DNA of 64,000 nucleotides from Saprospiraceae bacterium. Lineage in GTDB: Bacteria > Bacteroidota > Bacteroidia > Chitinophagales > Saprospiraceae. The notes under the pieces are model-generated. The model made no database searches, was not told where the DNA came from, and saw only the letters and a program-made list of their open reading frames with translations. Every line of letters begins with the position of its first letter. Position 1 is the stretch's first letter. This document shows, piece by piece, positions 8,035 through 17,446 of the stretch. The stretch spans positions 62,001 to 126,000 of the forward strand of contig JAIYAP010000054.1 of the NCBI GenBank assembly GCA_027488935.1, given 5' to 3'. The position numbers were made by a program, and so were the translations under genes.

Positions 8035-11000
8035 TTAGAATCCTAAAGCAGCACCGATAAACATTCTACGCGGCTGCGCAAAGTTGTTTGGGTTATTCAA
8101 GATCCAAGAATATGAACTTTGGTAAGCAGCAATTTGTGCGCCGGTAATACCCGAAAGTTCTGATGTGCCTTGGTCGCTCGCAAGATAACCGTCGTTCTTA
8201 GGATCACCTGTTGCACCATAAACACCTACTACATTCAAACGGTTCAACAAGTTCGAAACGCGGAAATATACATTGATGGTCAATGGCTTCTTATCCTTCG
8301 CAGTCAAACTCCAGGTTTTATCCAAACGCAAGTCGATGTTCAAACGCCATGGCAAACGGCTGCCGTTGATCGCTCCAGAAGTACCCTCTCCACCAAAACG
8401 GGTAGCGCGGATTTTTGAAGTGTACGGACGACCAGAAACTGCCGCAACTTGCATGTTTGCTCCAAAATCAGCCAAAATGTCGTTGCCAAAAATCCGAGGA
8501 CCATTGTATGCTTTACCATTGTCAAAACGGTAATCAATGATGGCCTGGATGTTGTGACGCTCGTCAAAATTCAAAGGGAACAAAGAACGAATATTGCCAC
8601 GCGCAGTCAAACCACGCTGTGAGTTGGCATCCGAACCAGTACCATCTGCAAATTGCAACGTGTACGCCAAACGCAACTCGGTGTTTTGAATACGACGCAG
8701 GTCATATTGTAAAGTGAAACCTTTAACGGTACCATAGTCAATGTTGCCATATGTATCATAACGACCGATTACTGGAACATACAAAATCGTACGACGCTGA
8801 ATCATATCGCGCAACTCGCGGTAGTATGCAGAGAATTTAAGCGCAGAGTTTTGATTCAAACGCTGCTGGAAACCAACCTCATAGTCAACTACGCGCTCTG
8901 GACGCAAATTGGCGTTGTTCGTTGGCGTTCGGCCCGCTGTATAGAAATACAGGTAATCCAATGGGGTCACTTCCCAGTTGCTTGGCGGACGCTGTACCAA
9001 TACGTCATAGTGCGCAAAGAAGTTCGCATCCTTCGAAATCGGGAAAGAAAATGCCAAACGTGGCAACCAGTTCACTTGTGGAGTGTAATCCTCAAACGAT
9101 GTGTTCGGGTTGTAACGGCTATCCACAATATCATCACCAGAAATCGAGTCTAATAATAATGGTGTAACAACGCCACCACCAAAGATCACGTTGCCATCAT
9201 TCGCTTGACGGCCATCCGCAAAATACCAGGTGTTTCCATCCCGGAAAGCTTTCGGCTTACCCAATTCTTGTGGACTCGTAACATACACCTTGAAATCATC
9301 TCCAATTGTACCCGGACGGTTCGGAACACCCGGAACCGTTGCGAAATAATCTTTGGCAGACATGATTTGGTACAAAGAATACTGATCGCGCAATACTTTG
9401 GTATTCAAGTCAAACCGCTCTACCCGTACACCAAGACTCACAATCATCTTGTTAAAGGTAAATTTGTCCTTGATAAACGCTGCCTGATACAAAGGCTGCA
9501 AAGGTGCAACCGGAAAATTCCGCACACCATCTACATCCGTGCTGGTGAAAAAGTCATTAAAGGTTACACCATTGGCCGTTTTGTTGCCCAGGTAGTCGTA
9601 GCCATAAAAACTTACATAACCTTGTTCTGTCAATTCACGGGGCGCAAACATGTCCAAACTCAACTGGTCTGGTGTCAGGGCATTGGTATTCACCCATTGA
9701 TCCAAAGGCACACCCAGTTTTTCGCGTACTTTCTTATAAAACTTATTGGCCGGAAAATCCACATACGCGTTTGCATATTGGTCAATCGAATCGCCTGTAA
9801 ACTCCACAAAAATCTTCCCAATTACTTTCGTCGTATCTAAACCATTGAAATGGCTGTTGGCCGATTGCTCCGCCAGGTTCCACAAACCAAAAGGCGCCAA
9901 GGTATAACTGCGCAGAGTGCGCTGCTCATTCATCAAACCAAACTGGATGTTATGTGTACCCGTTTTACCCAATTTCAAATCAAAACTACTGTTGGCCATA
10001 ATGGTCACAATGTCGTTTTCAGATTTTCTAGAGCGGTTGTAAATGGTATTAATATTGGCATACATGCCACCCCAAACATCATCATAGGTAGAACTCAACA
10101 AACCGTTCCGTGCAACATACGAAGAGTAAAAATTCTGGTCAGCAAACTGGTTGTATGCAACCAAACCGCCTTGCGAGCCTGTCTCTCCATTTCCGTTGCG
10201 GCTGCCATTTGGAACCACCAATTTACCATTTGCATTAATATAGCCTGCTTCAAATCCAGTAAACTGCTCGCGGTTATCAATGTGGGCAAAATCACCATTG
10301 TCATTTAAGCCTGCTACCGGCACATAGTCAAAATTGAATCGACCAATGTAGCCATAATCAAAATAGCGTTCTTGGTGGCGTGAATCGCTGTTTTTACTCA
10401 AACCACGTTCAAAACCAAACTGCAACTGGTAACTCGCATTTGAAATTGAGATCTTATTGCTGGCTTTGCCTTCCACTTCCTCCGCACTACCCAAACGGTG
10501 GCGGAAACGTGCAATACCCCGGTAACGCTGACTATAATCGGTCGGGTTGTATTTTGAATTCAAAATCGCCCAGGTAGGATAATCGTCGGTCGGATTAAAA
10601 CGATTTTGTACATCTGCAAAGGTACCCGTGATGCTAAAATCAATTTTATCCGTCAATTTGAAATCCAACTTACCCGTCAAATCAAGGTCCGAACGGTTCT
10701 GATCAGTCCGATAGTTAAAAACATCTACAGAATCGTTGTTGATAAATTCCGCTGAGTTGGATATAGAAGCGCCATTCCTACGCAAAGGATTGCGGTCGAG
10801 ATTCGCTAAAACGCTTTCTTTTGCCCTAAATACCTTGGTTGCTGGCGGATCATCATCTTTCTGGTATCTATACTGACCAGACATACGGAAACCAACCACC
10901 GTACGGGTTTCTCCATTAGCTTCTTTTTTCTTCAAAATCGGGCCACTCACGTTGGCGGTTGCCAAAAACCATCCATAAGGATCCAATCCATTGGAGTTTT

Positions 11001-11691
11001 CAACTTCAACAGAACCATGGTACTCACTGGCAGGCCCTTTGGTGATCACCGAAATTACACCACCAGTCACGTCACCATACTCGGCACCTAAACCGCCCGT
11101 AATAACAGACAATTGCTCAATGTCCTGAACAGGTGGTGGTGAACCTTGTACACGAATACCATCAATGTAATAGTTCGTGCCATTTGAACGCGAACCTTTG
11201 ATGTTTACCTCCCCTCCATCAATGGAACTTGTGCCCGCTGTTGTGGCTACAATCGCATTAACGCTACGAGTAGGGAGGTTTTTGATTTGTTCGGAAGTGA
11301 GGGTCTGACCGCCTTGCGTTTTGTCTTGCTCAATTAATGGAGCACGATAAGACACAATGACCTCACCCAACACAGTATTGGATGACATGCCGATATCCAA
11401 TTGGTTGATTGTGCCAGAAAGTACCTGAACTCCTGTTTGGCGAGATGTTGAAAAACCAGTATAAGAAATTTCCAGGTCATATTTCCCCGGATCAATCTGA
11501 ATACGATAATCGCCATTGAAGTCGGTAATAGTCCCCTTCACAAAATCAGTGCCTTTCAGCACCTTGACGGTTGCCCCAATCAGCGCTTCGCCCTTATCGT
11601 CCGATACCTTGCCCGACAATACAGTCGACTGGGCAAGTAGGGCTCCGGCGCTCAGGAGCATTGCGAATGTTAATAGTAAAGAACGTACCAT
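8035..11691 (-). CDS. TonB-dependent receptor with carboxypeptidase-like regulatory domain
   Basis: 1218 residues from 11691, where MVRSLLLTFAMLLSAGALLAQ gives a signal peptide; the ORF extends 15 residues upstream without purpose. Order: signal; CarboxypepD_reg-like beta-sandwich (about 25-105: LSGKVSDDKGEALIGATVKV to DLEISYTGFSTS); plug domain with GGLGAEYGDVTGGVISVITKG; then a long 22-strand-type barrel ending RRMFIGAALGF with a terminal Phe. Such receptors import or release ligands at the outer membrane with TonB energy. No SusD partner follows, so this is not a standard SusCD pair. It is first in a unit with a very large T9SS-like cargo and a PorV-like barrel. Confidence 0.92.
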   Translation of the reverse strand: MVRSLLLTFAMLLSAGALLAQSTVLSGKVSDDKGEALIGATVKVLKGTDFVKGTITDFNGDYRIQIDPGKYDLEISYTGFSTSRQTGVQVLSGTINQLDIGMSSNTVLGEVIVSYRAPLIEQDKTQGGQTLTSEQIKNLPTRSVNAIVATTAGTSSIDGGEVNIKGSRSNGTNYYIDGIRVQGSPPPVQDIEQLSVITGGLGAEYGDVTGGVISVITKGPASEYHGSVEVENSNGLDPYGWFLATANVSGPILKKKEANGETRTVVGFRMSGQYRYQKDDDPPATKVFRAKESVLANLDRNPLRRNGASISNSAEFINNDSVDVFNYRTDQNRSDLDLTGKLDFKLTDKIDFSITGTFADVQNRFNPTDDYPTWAILNSKYNPTDYSQRYRGIARFRHRLGSAEEVEGKASNKISISNASYQLQFGFERGLSKNSDSRHQERYFDYGYIGRFNFDYVPVAGLNDNGDFAHIDNREQFTGFEAGYINANGKLVVPNGSRNGNGETGSQGGLVAYNQFADQNFYSSYVARNGLLSSTYDDVWGGMYANINTIYNRSRKSENDIVTIMANSSFDLKLGKTGTHNIQFGLMNEQRTLRSYTLAPFGLWNLAEQSANSHFNGLDTTKVIGKIFVEFTGDSIDQYANAYVDFPANKFYKKVREKLGVPLDQWVNTNALTPDQLSLDMFAPRELTEQGYVSFYGYDYLGNKTANGVTFNDFFTSTDVDGVRNFPVAPLQPLYQAAFIKDKFTFNKMIVSLGVRVERFDLNTKVLRDQYSLYQIMSAKDYFATVPGVPNRPGTIGDDFKVYVTSPQELGKPKAFRDGNTWYFADGRQANDGNVIFGGGVVTPLLLDSISGDDIVDSRYNPNTSFEDYTPQVNWLPRLAFSFPISKDANFFAHYDVLVQRPPSNWEVTPLDYLYFYTAGRTPTNNANLRPERVVDYEVGFQQRLNQNSALKFSAYYRELRDMIQRRTILYVPVIGRYDTYGNIDYGTVKGFTLQYDLRRIQNTELRLAYTLQFADGTGSDANSQRGLTARGNIRSLFPLNFDERHNIQAIIDYRFDNGKAYNGPRIFGNDILADFGANMQVAAVSGRPYTSKIRATRFGGEGTSGAINGSRLPWRLNIDLRLDKTWSLTAKDKKPLTINVYFRVSNLLNRLNVVGVYGATGDPKNDGYLASDQGTSELSGITGAQIAAYQSSYSWILNNPNNFAQPRRMFIGAALGF

Positions 11692-11752
11692 AGAACAGTG
11701 GTTAAAAAAGATGAATATAATCCAAAAAAGGCGCAATGATAGTAAATATGTA

Positions 11753-12700
11753 CTAAAACACCCCTTTTATTTTCTGCAAAAGCGTTTCTGCAAGCAATCG
11801 TTTCGAATCTAGCGTCCATCCAGCGATATGCGGCGTCAAAACTACATTTTCAAAGCCGAATAATTGCTCATACACCGCCAATTCTGAAACCGTGTAGGTA
11901 ACTGGTTTCTCATTTTCGAAAACATCCAAACATGCTCCGCCTATTTGTCCACTTGCCAATCCTTCCACAACCGCTGCCGTATCCACGCATGCCCCACGGG
12001 CTGTATTGATCAAAATAAAACCCGGTTTGCACTGCTGTATAAAGGCTGAATTTACCAAATGCTTGGTCTCCGGCGTCAACGGCAAATGTAAACTGATAAT
12101 ATCCGACTGACTTACGATCTCCTCCAAACTTTCTACTTCTTTTACCCAAGGCATCCCCTCCGAATAATCGTTCAAATATCTGTCATAACTCAATACTTTC
12201 ATTTCCATCCCCGCCAGTTTTTTTGCAAACTGACTGCCAGTGTGCCCAAAACCAATGATTCCTAGTGTTTTACCCCGCAACTCCCACCCGCGATTTGCCT
12301 CCCGTCGCCATATTTTCTGCCGCACTTCTTGATCTGCACGGGATAAATTGTTCGACAAACTCAATAACATCCCCAATGCCTGCTCCGCTACTGCATTCCG
12401 ATTTCCCTCTGGACTGCTGAAAACAGATACCCCCCGTTCCGCAGCATAGGGCCGATCTACAATTTCCATCCCCGAACCCAACCGACCTACAAACTTCAAC
12501 AACACAGCACGATCTAAAAAAGCACGGTTAACCTGTATTTTACTATTGATAATCAAACCCGCATAGTCCTGAATTTGATCCAACGTAGATTCAGGCGTAA
12601 TATCCGGGACAAAATCACAAGCATACCCTAAAGATGCCAAACCTTCCATCAACAAAGGATGGCAATCATCCGTAATCAACACGCGTTTCATCCGATTCAT
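11753..12700 (-). CDS. D-isomer 2-hydroxyacid dehydrogenase (SerA-like, no ACT domain)
   Basis: 315 residues. The Rossmann motif GFGHTG lies at residues 150-155 and the catalytic set is intact: Arg235 in NTARG, Glu262 in DVFENE and His291 in TPHIAG. The family oxidises D-2-hydroxyacids with NAD(P)+; the closest pattern is phosphoglycerate dehydrogenase without the C-terminal regulatory domain, but hydroxypyruvate or other substrates are possible. The start may be 12700 or the third-codon-later ATG at 12691. It diverges from the lipoprotein gene at 12893. Confidence 0.88.
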   Translation of the reverse strand: MNRMKRVLITDDCHPLLMEGLASLGYACDFVPDITPESTLDQIQDYAGLIINSKIQVNRAFLDRAVLLKFVGRLGSGMEIVDRPYAAERGVSVFSSPEGNRNAVAEQALGMLLSLSNNLSRADQEVRQKIWRREANRGWELRGKTLGIIGFGHTGSQFAKKLAGMEMKVLSYDRYLNDYSEGMPWVKEVESLEEIVSQSDIISLHLPLTPETKHLVNSAFIQQCKPGFILINTARGACVDTAAVVEGLASGQIGGACLDVFENEKPVTYTVSELAVYEQLFGFENVVLTPHIAGWTLDSKRLLAETLLQKIKGVF

Positions 12701-12796
12701 AGGTCGAAAATAACCATTGTTTATTTATCCGTAAAGGCTGATTGTGTGAAATACCCGCTGCCAACTGTGAATGAACAATTTCGCTTCGTGAAAGAA

Positions 12797-12828
12797 GTTG
12801 AAAATTCGCCGCACATCGCAGACCTTTG
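12797..12828 (+). promoter_or_regulatory. Candidate Bacteroidota promoter for the lipoprotein gene
   Basis: GTTG at 12797-12800, 20-bp spacer, then GACCTTTG at 12821-12828, one mismatch from TAnnTTTG. It lies 65 bases before the ATG at 12893. Confidence 0.4.
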
Positions 12829-12892
12829 TCATTCATTTTTCTACCAACACTCAACACATGCCGATCAGCGGCAAAGATATTTAGACATTGCT

Positions 12893-13552
12893 ATGAAACA
12901 CATCTTTTTTTCAGTTCTGACCACTTTGGCATTTTCTTATTGCGCCAATCCGACAATTGACCAAACTGCTACCCTCCAATGTTATGTCCGACTCGATGAA
13001 CAACAAGGAGTCATTAAAGTAGAATCAACCATGAAGCAAGGTCCCGATGCACATCCGGTTGAAATTCCAGGCGGAATTCAGTTCCAGGGAAAAGCCATGG
13101 ATTTAATGCCGATCCAGGGTTTGCAATACCGAACTTCTTACAATGCAGCCTTTGTACCCGAACTAAAATTCACGTGGAATAACCCGGAAACTAAAATGCA
13201 CACCTTATTATTAGTACCAAATCCAATCTCAGAATTCAAATTCGACTCCGATACGCTCCATGCCAAGCAGCCCGCAACCTTGCGCTGGAAAGGCCCCGCA
13301 CTCGAAAAAGGCGAAACTATGGTCCTGATCTGGGAACAAAAAGCCACCGGACAAACGGTACCGATGGAAATTATATCCCAAGGCCCCGAATCCAAGATAC
13401 AATTCCCCGCCGCCAAATTGAGCGAAATAGGCCCTGGCAAGTGGGAACTGTACCTGGTACGCAAAAAACTCATCAAAAAAGACGTCGATGGTATTCAAAC
13501 ATCCTCCATTGTCGAACTTTACACGAAATCCCGAACCATCACCGTGCACTAA
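12893..13552 (+). CDS. Hypothetical lipoprotein
   Basis: 219 residues from 12893, where MKHIFFSVLTTLAFSYCANP gives a short signal ending at a Cys (Cys17, lipobox-like FSYC); in-frame codons run back to 12659 but overlap the divergent gene. The rest is soluble beta-rich sequence: a first part around PVEIPGGIQFQGKAMDL and a second part (about residues 115-219) patterned like an immunoglobulin-like fold (FDSDTLHAKQPATLRWKGP, GKWELYLVRKK). I do not recognise a named family. Probably periplasmic or surface-exposed. Confidence 0.75.
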   Translation: MKHIFFSVLTTLAFSYCANPTIDQTATLQCYVRLDEQQGVIKVESTMKQGPDAHPVEIPGGIQFQGKAMDLMPIQGLQYRTSYNAAFVPELKFTWNNPETKMHTLLLVPNPISEFKFDSDTLHAKQPATLRWKGPALEKGETMVLIWEQKATGQTVPMEIISQGPESKIQFPAAKLSEIGPGKWELYLVRKKLIKKDVDGIQTSSIVELYTKSRTITVH

Positions 13553-13673
13553 CCCAGGTTGTTAAGCCTTGCTATCCTGATTTCTATCTAAAAACGCCCA
13601 CCAAAAACTGGGTTTCCATCTAATTTAAGGGCTTATTAACTTTTGATCATGGTGGGTAAGGCAGCGAATACCC

Positions 13674-13681
13674 TAATTTTG
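13674..13681 (+). promoter_or_regulatory. Candidate -7 element for the TlpA-like gene
   Basis: TAATTTTG matches TAnnTTTG. No clear -33 TTTG at 19-21 bp was seen. Its position argues against initiation at the GTG at 13681 and for the ATGs at 13702 or 13717. Confidence 0.35.
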
Positions 13682-13716
13682 TGGTTCTTCATAATTCACC
13701 AATGTTTACAACTACT

Positions 13717-15111
13717 ATGAAATATCTATTTCTGCTGCTCTTTTTACCGGCTTCTCTTTTCGCATTTCAAAAAAGCAATGCCAAACCAGCCCCAAAAGAT
13801 CCGCGCGAAAACGCAACCATTACCCTCGCCTGCCGATTGTATGGCATGTCTTCAAATATGGACAGTATCACCTTGTTTGAACCAATGGGATTAGCTACGC
13901 GCCCCATCGCACGCGGTGGCAAACGCGCAAGCGATAGTTTGTTTATTTTTACGATTCCTGCTTCCAGCCCACGCTTTTATGCCATCGGCCAGAACGAAAT
14001 CAATACTGCAACGGTCATCCTGGGCGAAGAAAGCAGTGTCAACTTTTTTGCCAACGCACAAATTATCCAAAAAGGACGTACCTCCGGATCCTCGATCAAT
14101 AAGGCCTATGAAAATGTCCTTAAACGCATCGAACTTTTCCGCGCCCAAGCCGAAAAAGCCCGACAAACCCGAATCACTGCTAAAGGAGCCGAACAACAAG
14201 ACGCAATCAAACAACTGACTGCACTCAATGTGGCCAAAACAAAATACCTCGACTCGCTTAAGGTGAACAACCAACTCCTATGGCGCGTTGCTACGTTGTT
14301 CCTCCATCCTGAATTTACTGGCCAAAAAGGCTTTGCCGATGAAAAAGACTTCCTGAGCAAGCAGTTTTTCGTAAACGCTAACCTTGCAACCGATCGGAAT
14401 TATGATAACATCCCAGACGTAACCACTGCTTTTGAAGCCTGGCATACCGCATTGGTTGCCGTGGCAGCCACCCCGGAGGAAATTAAACCGATCATGGAGG
14501 CCGCACTTGCGAAAATCTTAGGAGGGACCAAAACCCACCGGATGGCATTAAGCGGCATGGTGAATGCGGCTAAAAACTCCAACTCTGGAAACTATCCAAG
14601 CTGGGCACGTATGTACATCGAGCAATACAAAAGCCAAAGCTACGGTGAAATCAACCGCCTCGATTTTGAACTGAAAAAGGCATCCACCTTCACGCCTGGA
14701 TTTGAAGCACCCGATATTGCAGGCATGACACCCGATAGCACAACCTTCGCACTCAGTAAGTTGCGTGGCAAAGTGGTGCTGATCGACTTCTGGGCGAGCT
14801 GGTGCGGACCATGCCGCAAGGAAAACCCAAATGTGAAAGTGAATTACAACAAATACAAGGATAAAGGTTTTGAAATCTTGGGCGTAAGCCTCGACCGCGA
14901 CAGAACAGCCTGGAAAAACGCGATCGAACAAGACGGACTGACCTGGCACCATGTAAGTGACCTCAAAGGTTGGCAAAGCGAACATGCGGCCATGTATTCC
15001 GTAACTTCCATTCCACAAACGGTCCTGATTGACAAAAAAGGGAATATCCTGGCCAGAAATATCCGGGGCGAACAATTAGGGGCAAAACTTAAAGAGATTT
15101 TTGGAGAGTAA
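13717..15111 (+). CDS. TlpA-like thioredoxin-family protein
   Basis: 464 residues from 13717 (an ATG at 13702 is the alternative). MKYLFLLLFLPASLFAFQ is a signal peptide, so it acts outside the cytoplasm. The N-terminal part (ITLACRLYGMSS, FIFTIPASS) has the look of the DUF4369 domain that precedes thioredoxin domains in Bacteroidota; a helical middle follows. The C-terminal domain is AhpC/TSA-thioredoxin-like with the active site WCGPC at residues 362-366 in VVLIDFWASWCGPC, then SLDRDRTAWKNAI and SIPQTVLIDKKG with the cis-Pro. It probably reduces periplasmic disulfides or aids cytochrome maturation; partner unknown. Confidence 0.88.
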   Translation: MKYLFLLLFLPASLFAFQKSNAKPAPKDPRENATITLACRLYGMSSNMDSITLFEPMGLATRPIARGGKRASDSLFIFTIPASSPRFYAIGQNEINTATVILGEESSVNFFANAQIIQKGRTSGSSINKAYENVLKRIELFRAQAEKARQTRITAKGAEQQDAIKQLTALNVAKTKYLDSLKVNNQLLWRVATLFLHPEFTGQKGFADEKDFLSKQFFVNANLATDRNYDNIPDVTTAFEAWHTALVAVAATPEEIKPIMEAALAKILGGTKTHRMALSGMVNAAKNSNSGNYPSWARMYIEQYKSQSYGEINRLDFELKKASTFTPGFEAPDIAGMTPDSTTFALSKLRGKVVLIDFWASWCGPCRKENPNVKVNYNKYKDKGFEILGVSLDRDRTAWKNAIEQDGLTWHHVSDLKGWQSEHAAMYSVTSIPQTVLIDKKGNILARNIRGEQLGAKLKEIFGE

Positions 15112-15163
15112 TAGCCTTTTTGCGGTAAAGCATAAAACGACGCAACAAGTCAAATTTTAAAAT

Positions 15164-15205
15164 AAAAAAGCGGCTAAACCAATGATTCGGTTTAGCCGCT
15201 TTTTT
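15164..15205. terminator. Bidirectional intrinsic terminator
   Basis: A perfect 17-bp stem (15164-15180 with 15189-15205) with an 8-nt loop, an A6 tract on the left arm and T7 on the right. It serves the converging TlpA-like gene (+) and the sigma/anti-sigma-like pair (-). Confidence 0.9.
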
Positions 15206-15220
15206 TACCAATATCTATTT

Positions 15221-16609
15221 TTACAACGCAGCAATAACACCTGCCTGCAACGAAATCGTATTAATTTTTGAAGGTCCCGGACCAATGCCACGTTTTGTCA
15301 GCGTTGTTTGTACCATGGGCGCCAAATAAACGGCAAACGATTTACCCAATGGCCGCTCAAGCCGAATACCCACATCAACACTCGCGTAAAAGTTCTCATT
15401 TACCGAACCTTTTTCAAAAATACCATCCCCGGCAGCTTGAACAACAGGGGGCTTATTCCCATTCGGATCCGGATTTTGTGACAAGCCCGGGTAAAAGACC
15501 GTTTGATACTTGTACGCCTTTTGAACGGCAAAATGTGCAGTAGAACCTGCAACCGCCTGCAAACTAACCCGACCAATACGCCCCAAACGGTGGGTTACAT
15601 GCACCGGAACGGCAACTACATCGGCGGTTACTTGATCAACATAAGTGCCGTAAAAACCACCACTTGAACTACCCGCATAAATTTCAATTTTCCGCTTGGG
15701 CTGAAAAACTTTTTTAGCGTAGGCAATGCCCGTTTCAACACCCCATTTCCCTTTGCGATAGCCTATTCCAATCCCCCCTTTCACACCATTTGCTTTCCTT
15801 AAATCATTTCCTTGATGGATTTGATTTTGATCGCCGCCCAAAAATGCCAAGGCGTAGAAATTCCGTTGTTTTGCTACTTTTTGATGCACCCCCTGCGGCA
15901 ACCCTGCAAAAGCAAAGGTTTCTGAAAGCGCATTGCCTTGTTGTAAAACGGGAATTGGATCCAACACTGAAATGGCCGAAGCATCGGTATTTAAGGGCAA
16001 AACCGGTTGGGATACTACTTCAAAGCTCGGGTTAACGCCAAATAAGGCTGAATTTTCTTCCATATAGCCCGATACCGCATTCCCGATTTCAAAAATTTCT
16101 ACAGCCTGGGTAGATGCGTTATTATCTGACCAAAACCCGGAGGCCGTGGAGGTCAGGTCCGATGCCGAAGTAGTTATTCCGGCAGTTTTCCCTGAACGAT
16201 TGGTCGGATGTGACAAACCTGCGGCTGCAAATGGTGTGCTGGAACTTGCGCCTGCTGTATTCGAATCTGTCGCAGCAGCGTTTATTCCGCCTAACAATCC
16301 ATCCAAATTCGCAACAAGCAGTAAGAAAACGGCTGCTTCTGCAAATTTAGTGATCCAAATTCGCCGACGCATCCGCTGCTCCCGAACAATCCGGTCTGCC
16401 ATCAAATCCCAATGACCCGAATGAAAAGGCACCTCCAATCCCTGCAATACTTGCCGGAAATGTTGGTCCATCCCAGGTGCCTGCCCGTCCGATCTGGGCA
16501 TTTGGGCAATACGTTGCTCCAGTTGGTCCCAACTAGCGGGATCATAGGGAACCTGCAATCCTTCGAGTGCAGATTTTAAGGTAGCATCAAATTTTCCTTC
16601 TTCAATCAT
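15221..16609 (-). CDS. Membrane protein joining anti-sigma-like N-terminus to OM-barrel-like C-terminus
   Basis: 462 residues from the ATG at 16609; a TTG at 16657 overlapping the sigma stop (TTGA) would add 16 residues. The N-terminus has two copies of a motif around L-GL-VP-W-RI (residues 7-34 and 50-74), seen in Bacteroidota proteins encoded after ECF sigma genes. A basic stretch (EQRMRRRIW) and one membrane span (about 84-108) follow, then a Ser/Thr/Ala-rich linker. From about residue 250 the pattern changes to alternating beta strands (GGIGIGYRKGKWGVETGIAYA, FYASVDVGIRLERP, INTISLQAGVIAAL) like small porin-type barrels. I infer an anti-sigma role for the cytoplasmic part. Whether one chain really spans both membranes is open. 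Confidence 0.7.
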   Translation of the reverse strand: MIEEGKFDATLKSALEGLQVPYDPASWDQLEQRIAQMPRSDGQAPGMDQHFRQVLQGLEVPFHSGHWDLMADRIVREQRMRRRIWITKFAEAAVFLLLVANLDGLLGGINAAATDSNTAGASSSTPFAAAGLSHPTNRSGKTAGITTSASDLTSTASGFWSDNNASTQAVEIFEIGNAVSGYMEENSALFGVNPSFEVVSQPVLPLNTDASAISVLDPIPVLQQGNALSETFAFAGLPQGVHQKVAKQRNFYALAFLGGDQNQIHQGNDLRKANGVKGGIGIGYRKGKWGVETGIAYAKKVFQPKRKIEIYAGSSSGGFYGTYVDQVTADVVAVPVHVTHRLGRIGRVSLQAVAGSTAHFAVQKAYKYQTVFYPGLSQNPDPNGNKPPVVQAAGDGIFEKGSVNENFYASVDVGIRLERPLGKSFAVYLAPMVQTTLTKRGIGPGPSKINTISLQAGVIAAL

Positions 16610-16653
16610 GACCTTTAGTTGGGTCGAAGTATTTTCATATAGGTTTGCAAAAA

Positions 16654-17241
16654 TCAATCCAATTGGGCTTCAACTTTCCCGATCTCAAAATCCATACGTC
16701 GGGAAGCAAAAAACTCCTGTAATTTAATCCGGGCTTTCACCAGATTACTCCGTGAAGTGCTTTCTGTGATCTGAAGTGCCTCACCAATTTCTTTATGCGA
16801 GTACCCTTCCACTACATATAAGTTAAATACCGCCCGGTAAGCTGGTGATAACTCTTGTACTGCCGCCAATATTTCCTGCTCCGTCAACTGGCTTAATGCA
16901 TCCGGATCATCATTATAGGTGTAAGTAGCCTCATGGATATCTTCCGTGCGACGGCGAACCATCTTCCGATAATAGTCAATACAGGTATTTACAATAATGG
17001 TCCGAATCCATGAAGGCAAAGAAGTTCCAGGGCGGTAGCGGTCAATACGTTGAAACACTTTAATAAATCCCTCATGCAGCAAATCCAAAGCCTCATCCTT
17101 CGACCCTGCGTAACGAAGGCAAACCCCCATCATAGCGCCGTAATACTGCTCATAAAGCAGCTTTTGAGCCCATCTTTCTTGTCGCAAAAGGGCATTGATC
17201 AAATCATGTTCAGCAGATTCCAAATTAAGTGCGAAATCCAT
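16654..17241 (-). CDS. ECF-type RNA polymerase sigma factor
   Basis: 195 residues. Region 2 is clear (YEQYYGAMMGVCLRYAGSKDEALDLLHEGFIKVFQRIDRYRPGTSLPSWIRTI), followed by a short acidic linker and region 4 (QELSPAYRAVFNLYVVEGYSHKEIGEALQITESTSRSNLVKAR). No region 1.1 or 3, so group 4 (ECF). It directs RNA polymerase to an unknown regulon; the overlapping downstream membrane protein is its probable antagonist. The two genes share a terminator at 15164-15205. Confidence 0.93.
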   Translation of the reverse strand: MDFALNLESAEHDLINALLRQERWAQKLLYEQYYGAMMGVCLRYAGSKDEALDLLHEGFIKVFQRIDRYRPGTSLPSWIRTIIVNTCIDYYRKMVRRRTEDIHEATYTYNDDPDALSQLTEQEILAAVQELSPAYRAVFNLYVVEGYSHKEIGEALQITESTSRSNLVKARIKLQEFFASRRMDFEIGKVEAQLD

Positions 17242-17310
17242 AGGTTGATTTCCGTTGGAAAGTTAAGGACTAGAAACCGTTCGGCAAAATCCGTTCGTAC
17301 TTCGTTAGAC

Positions 17311-17400
17311 TTAAAATGTTAAACGAAGCGCCAAACCCAAACGCTGCCTCTCTGACGTATCCAACGTAAAAAAGGATGCCTGCGATCCTTCAATTACAAA
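17311..17400 (-). pseudogene. Remnant of an outer-membrane protein C-terminus
   Basis: On the minus strand, 29 open codons end in TAA at 17311 and read FVIEGSQASFFTLDT, then ERQRLGLALRLTF. The last strand with alternating hydrophobics and a terminal Phe is the usual C-terminal signal of outer-membrane barrels. A stop lies just upstream and no start or upstream body exists, so this is a fragment of a lost gene, if coding at all. Confidence 0.45.
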
Positions 17401-17446
17401 CTAAGTTAAAAAAGTGACCCCGTGGGACAAATTTTTTGTTTCAACT

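Noticed and set aside
13553-13612. ACCCAG ... CTGGGT pair considered as a third copy of the double-hairpin repeat or a terminator
   Set aside because: The arms are about 50 bases apart and the rest of the 49-bp repeat is missing.
16610-16657. TTG start at 16657 for the anti-sigma-like gene
   Set aside because: The overlap TTGA with the sigma stop is attractive, but the extra 16 residues match nothing and an ATG at 16609 gives the motif start directly; left as an alternative.
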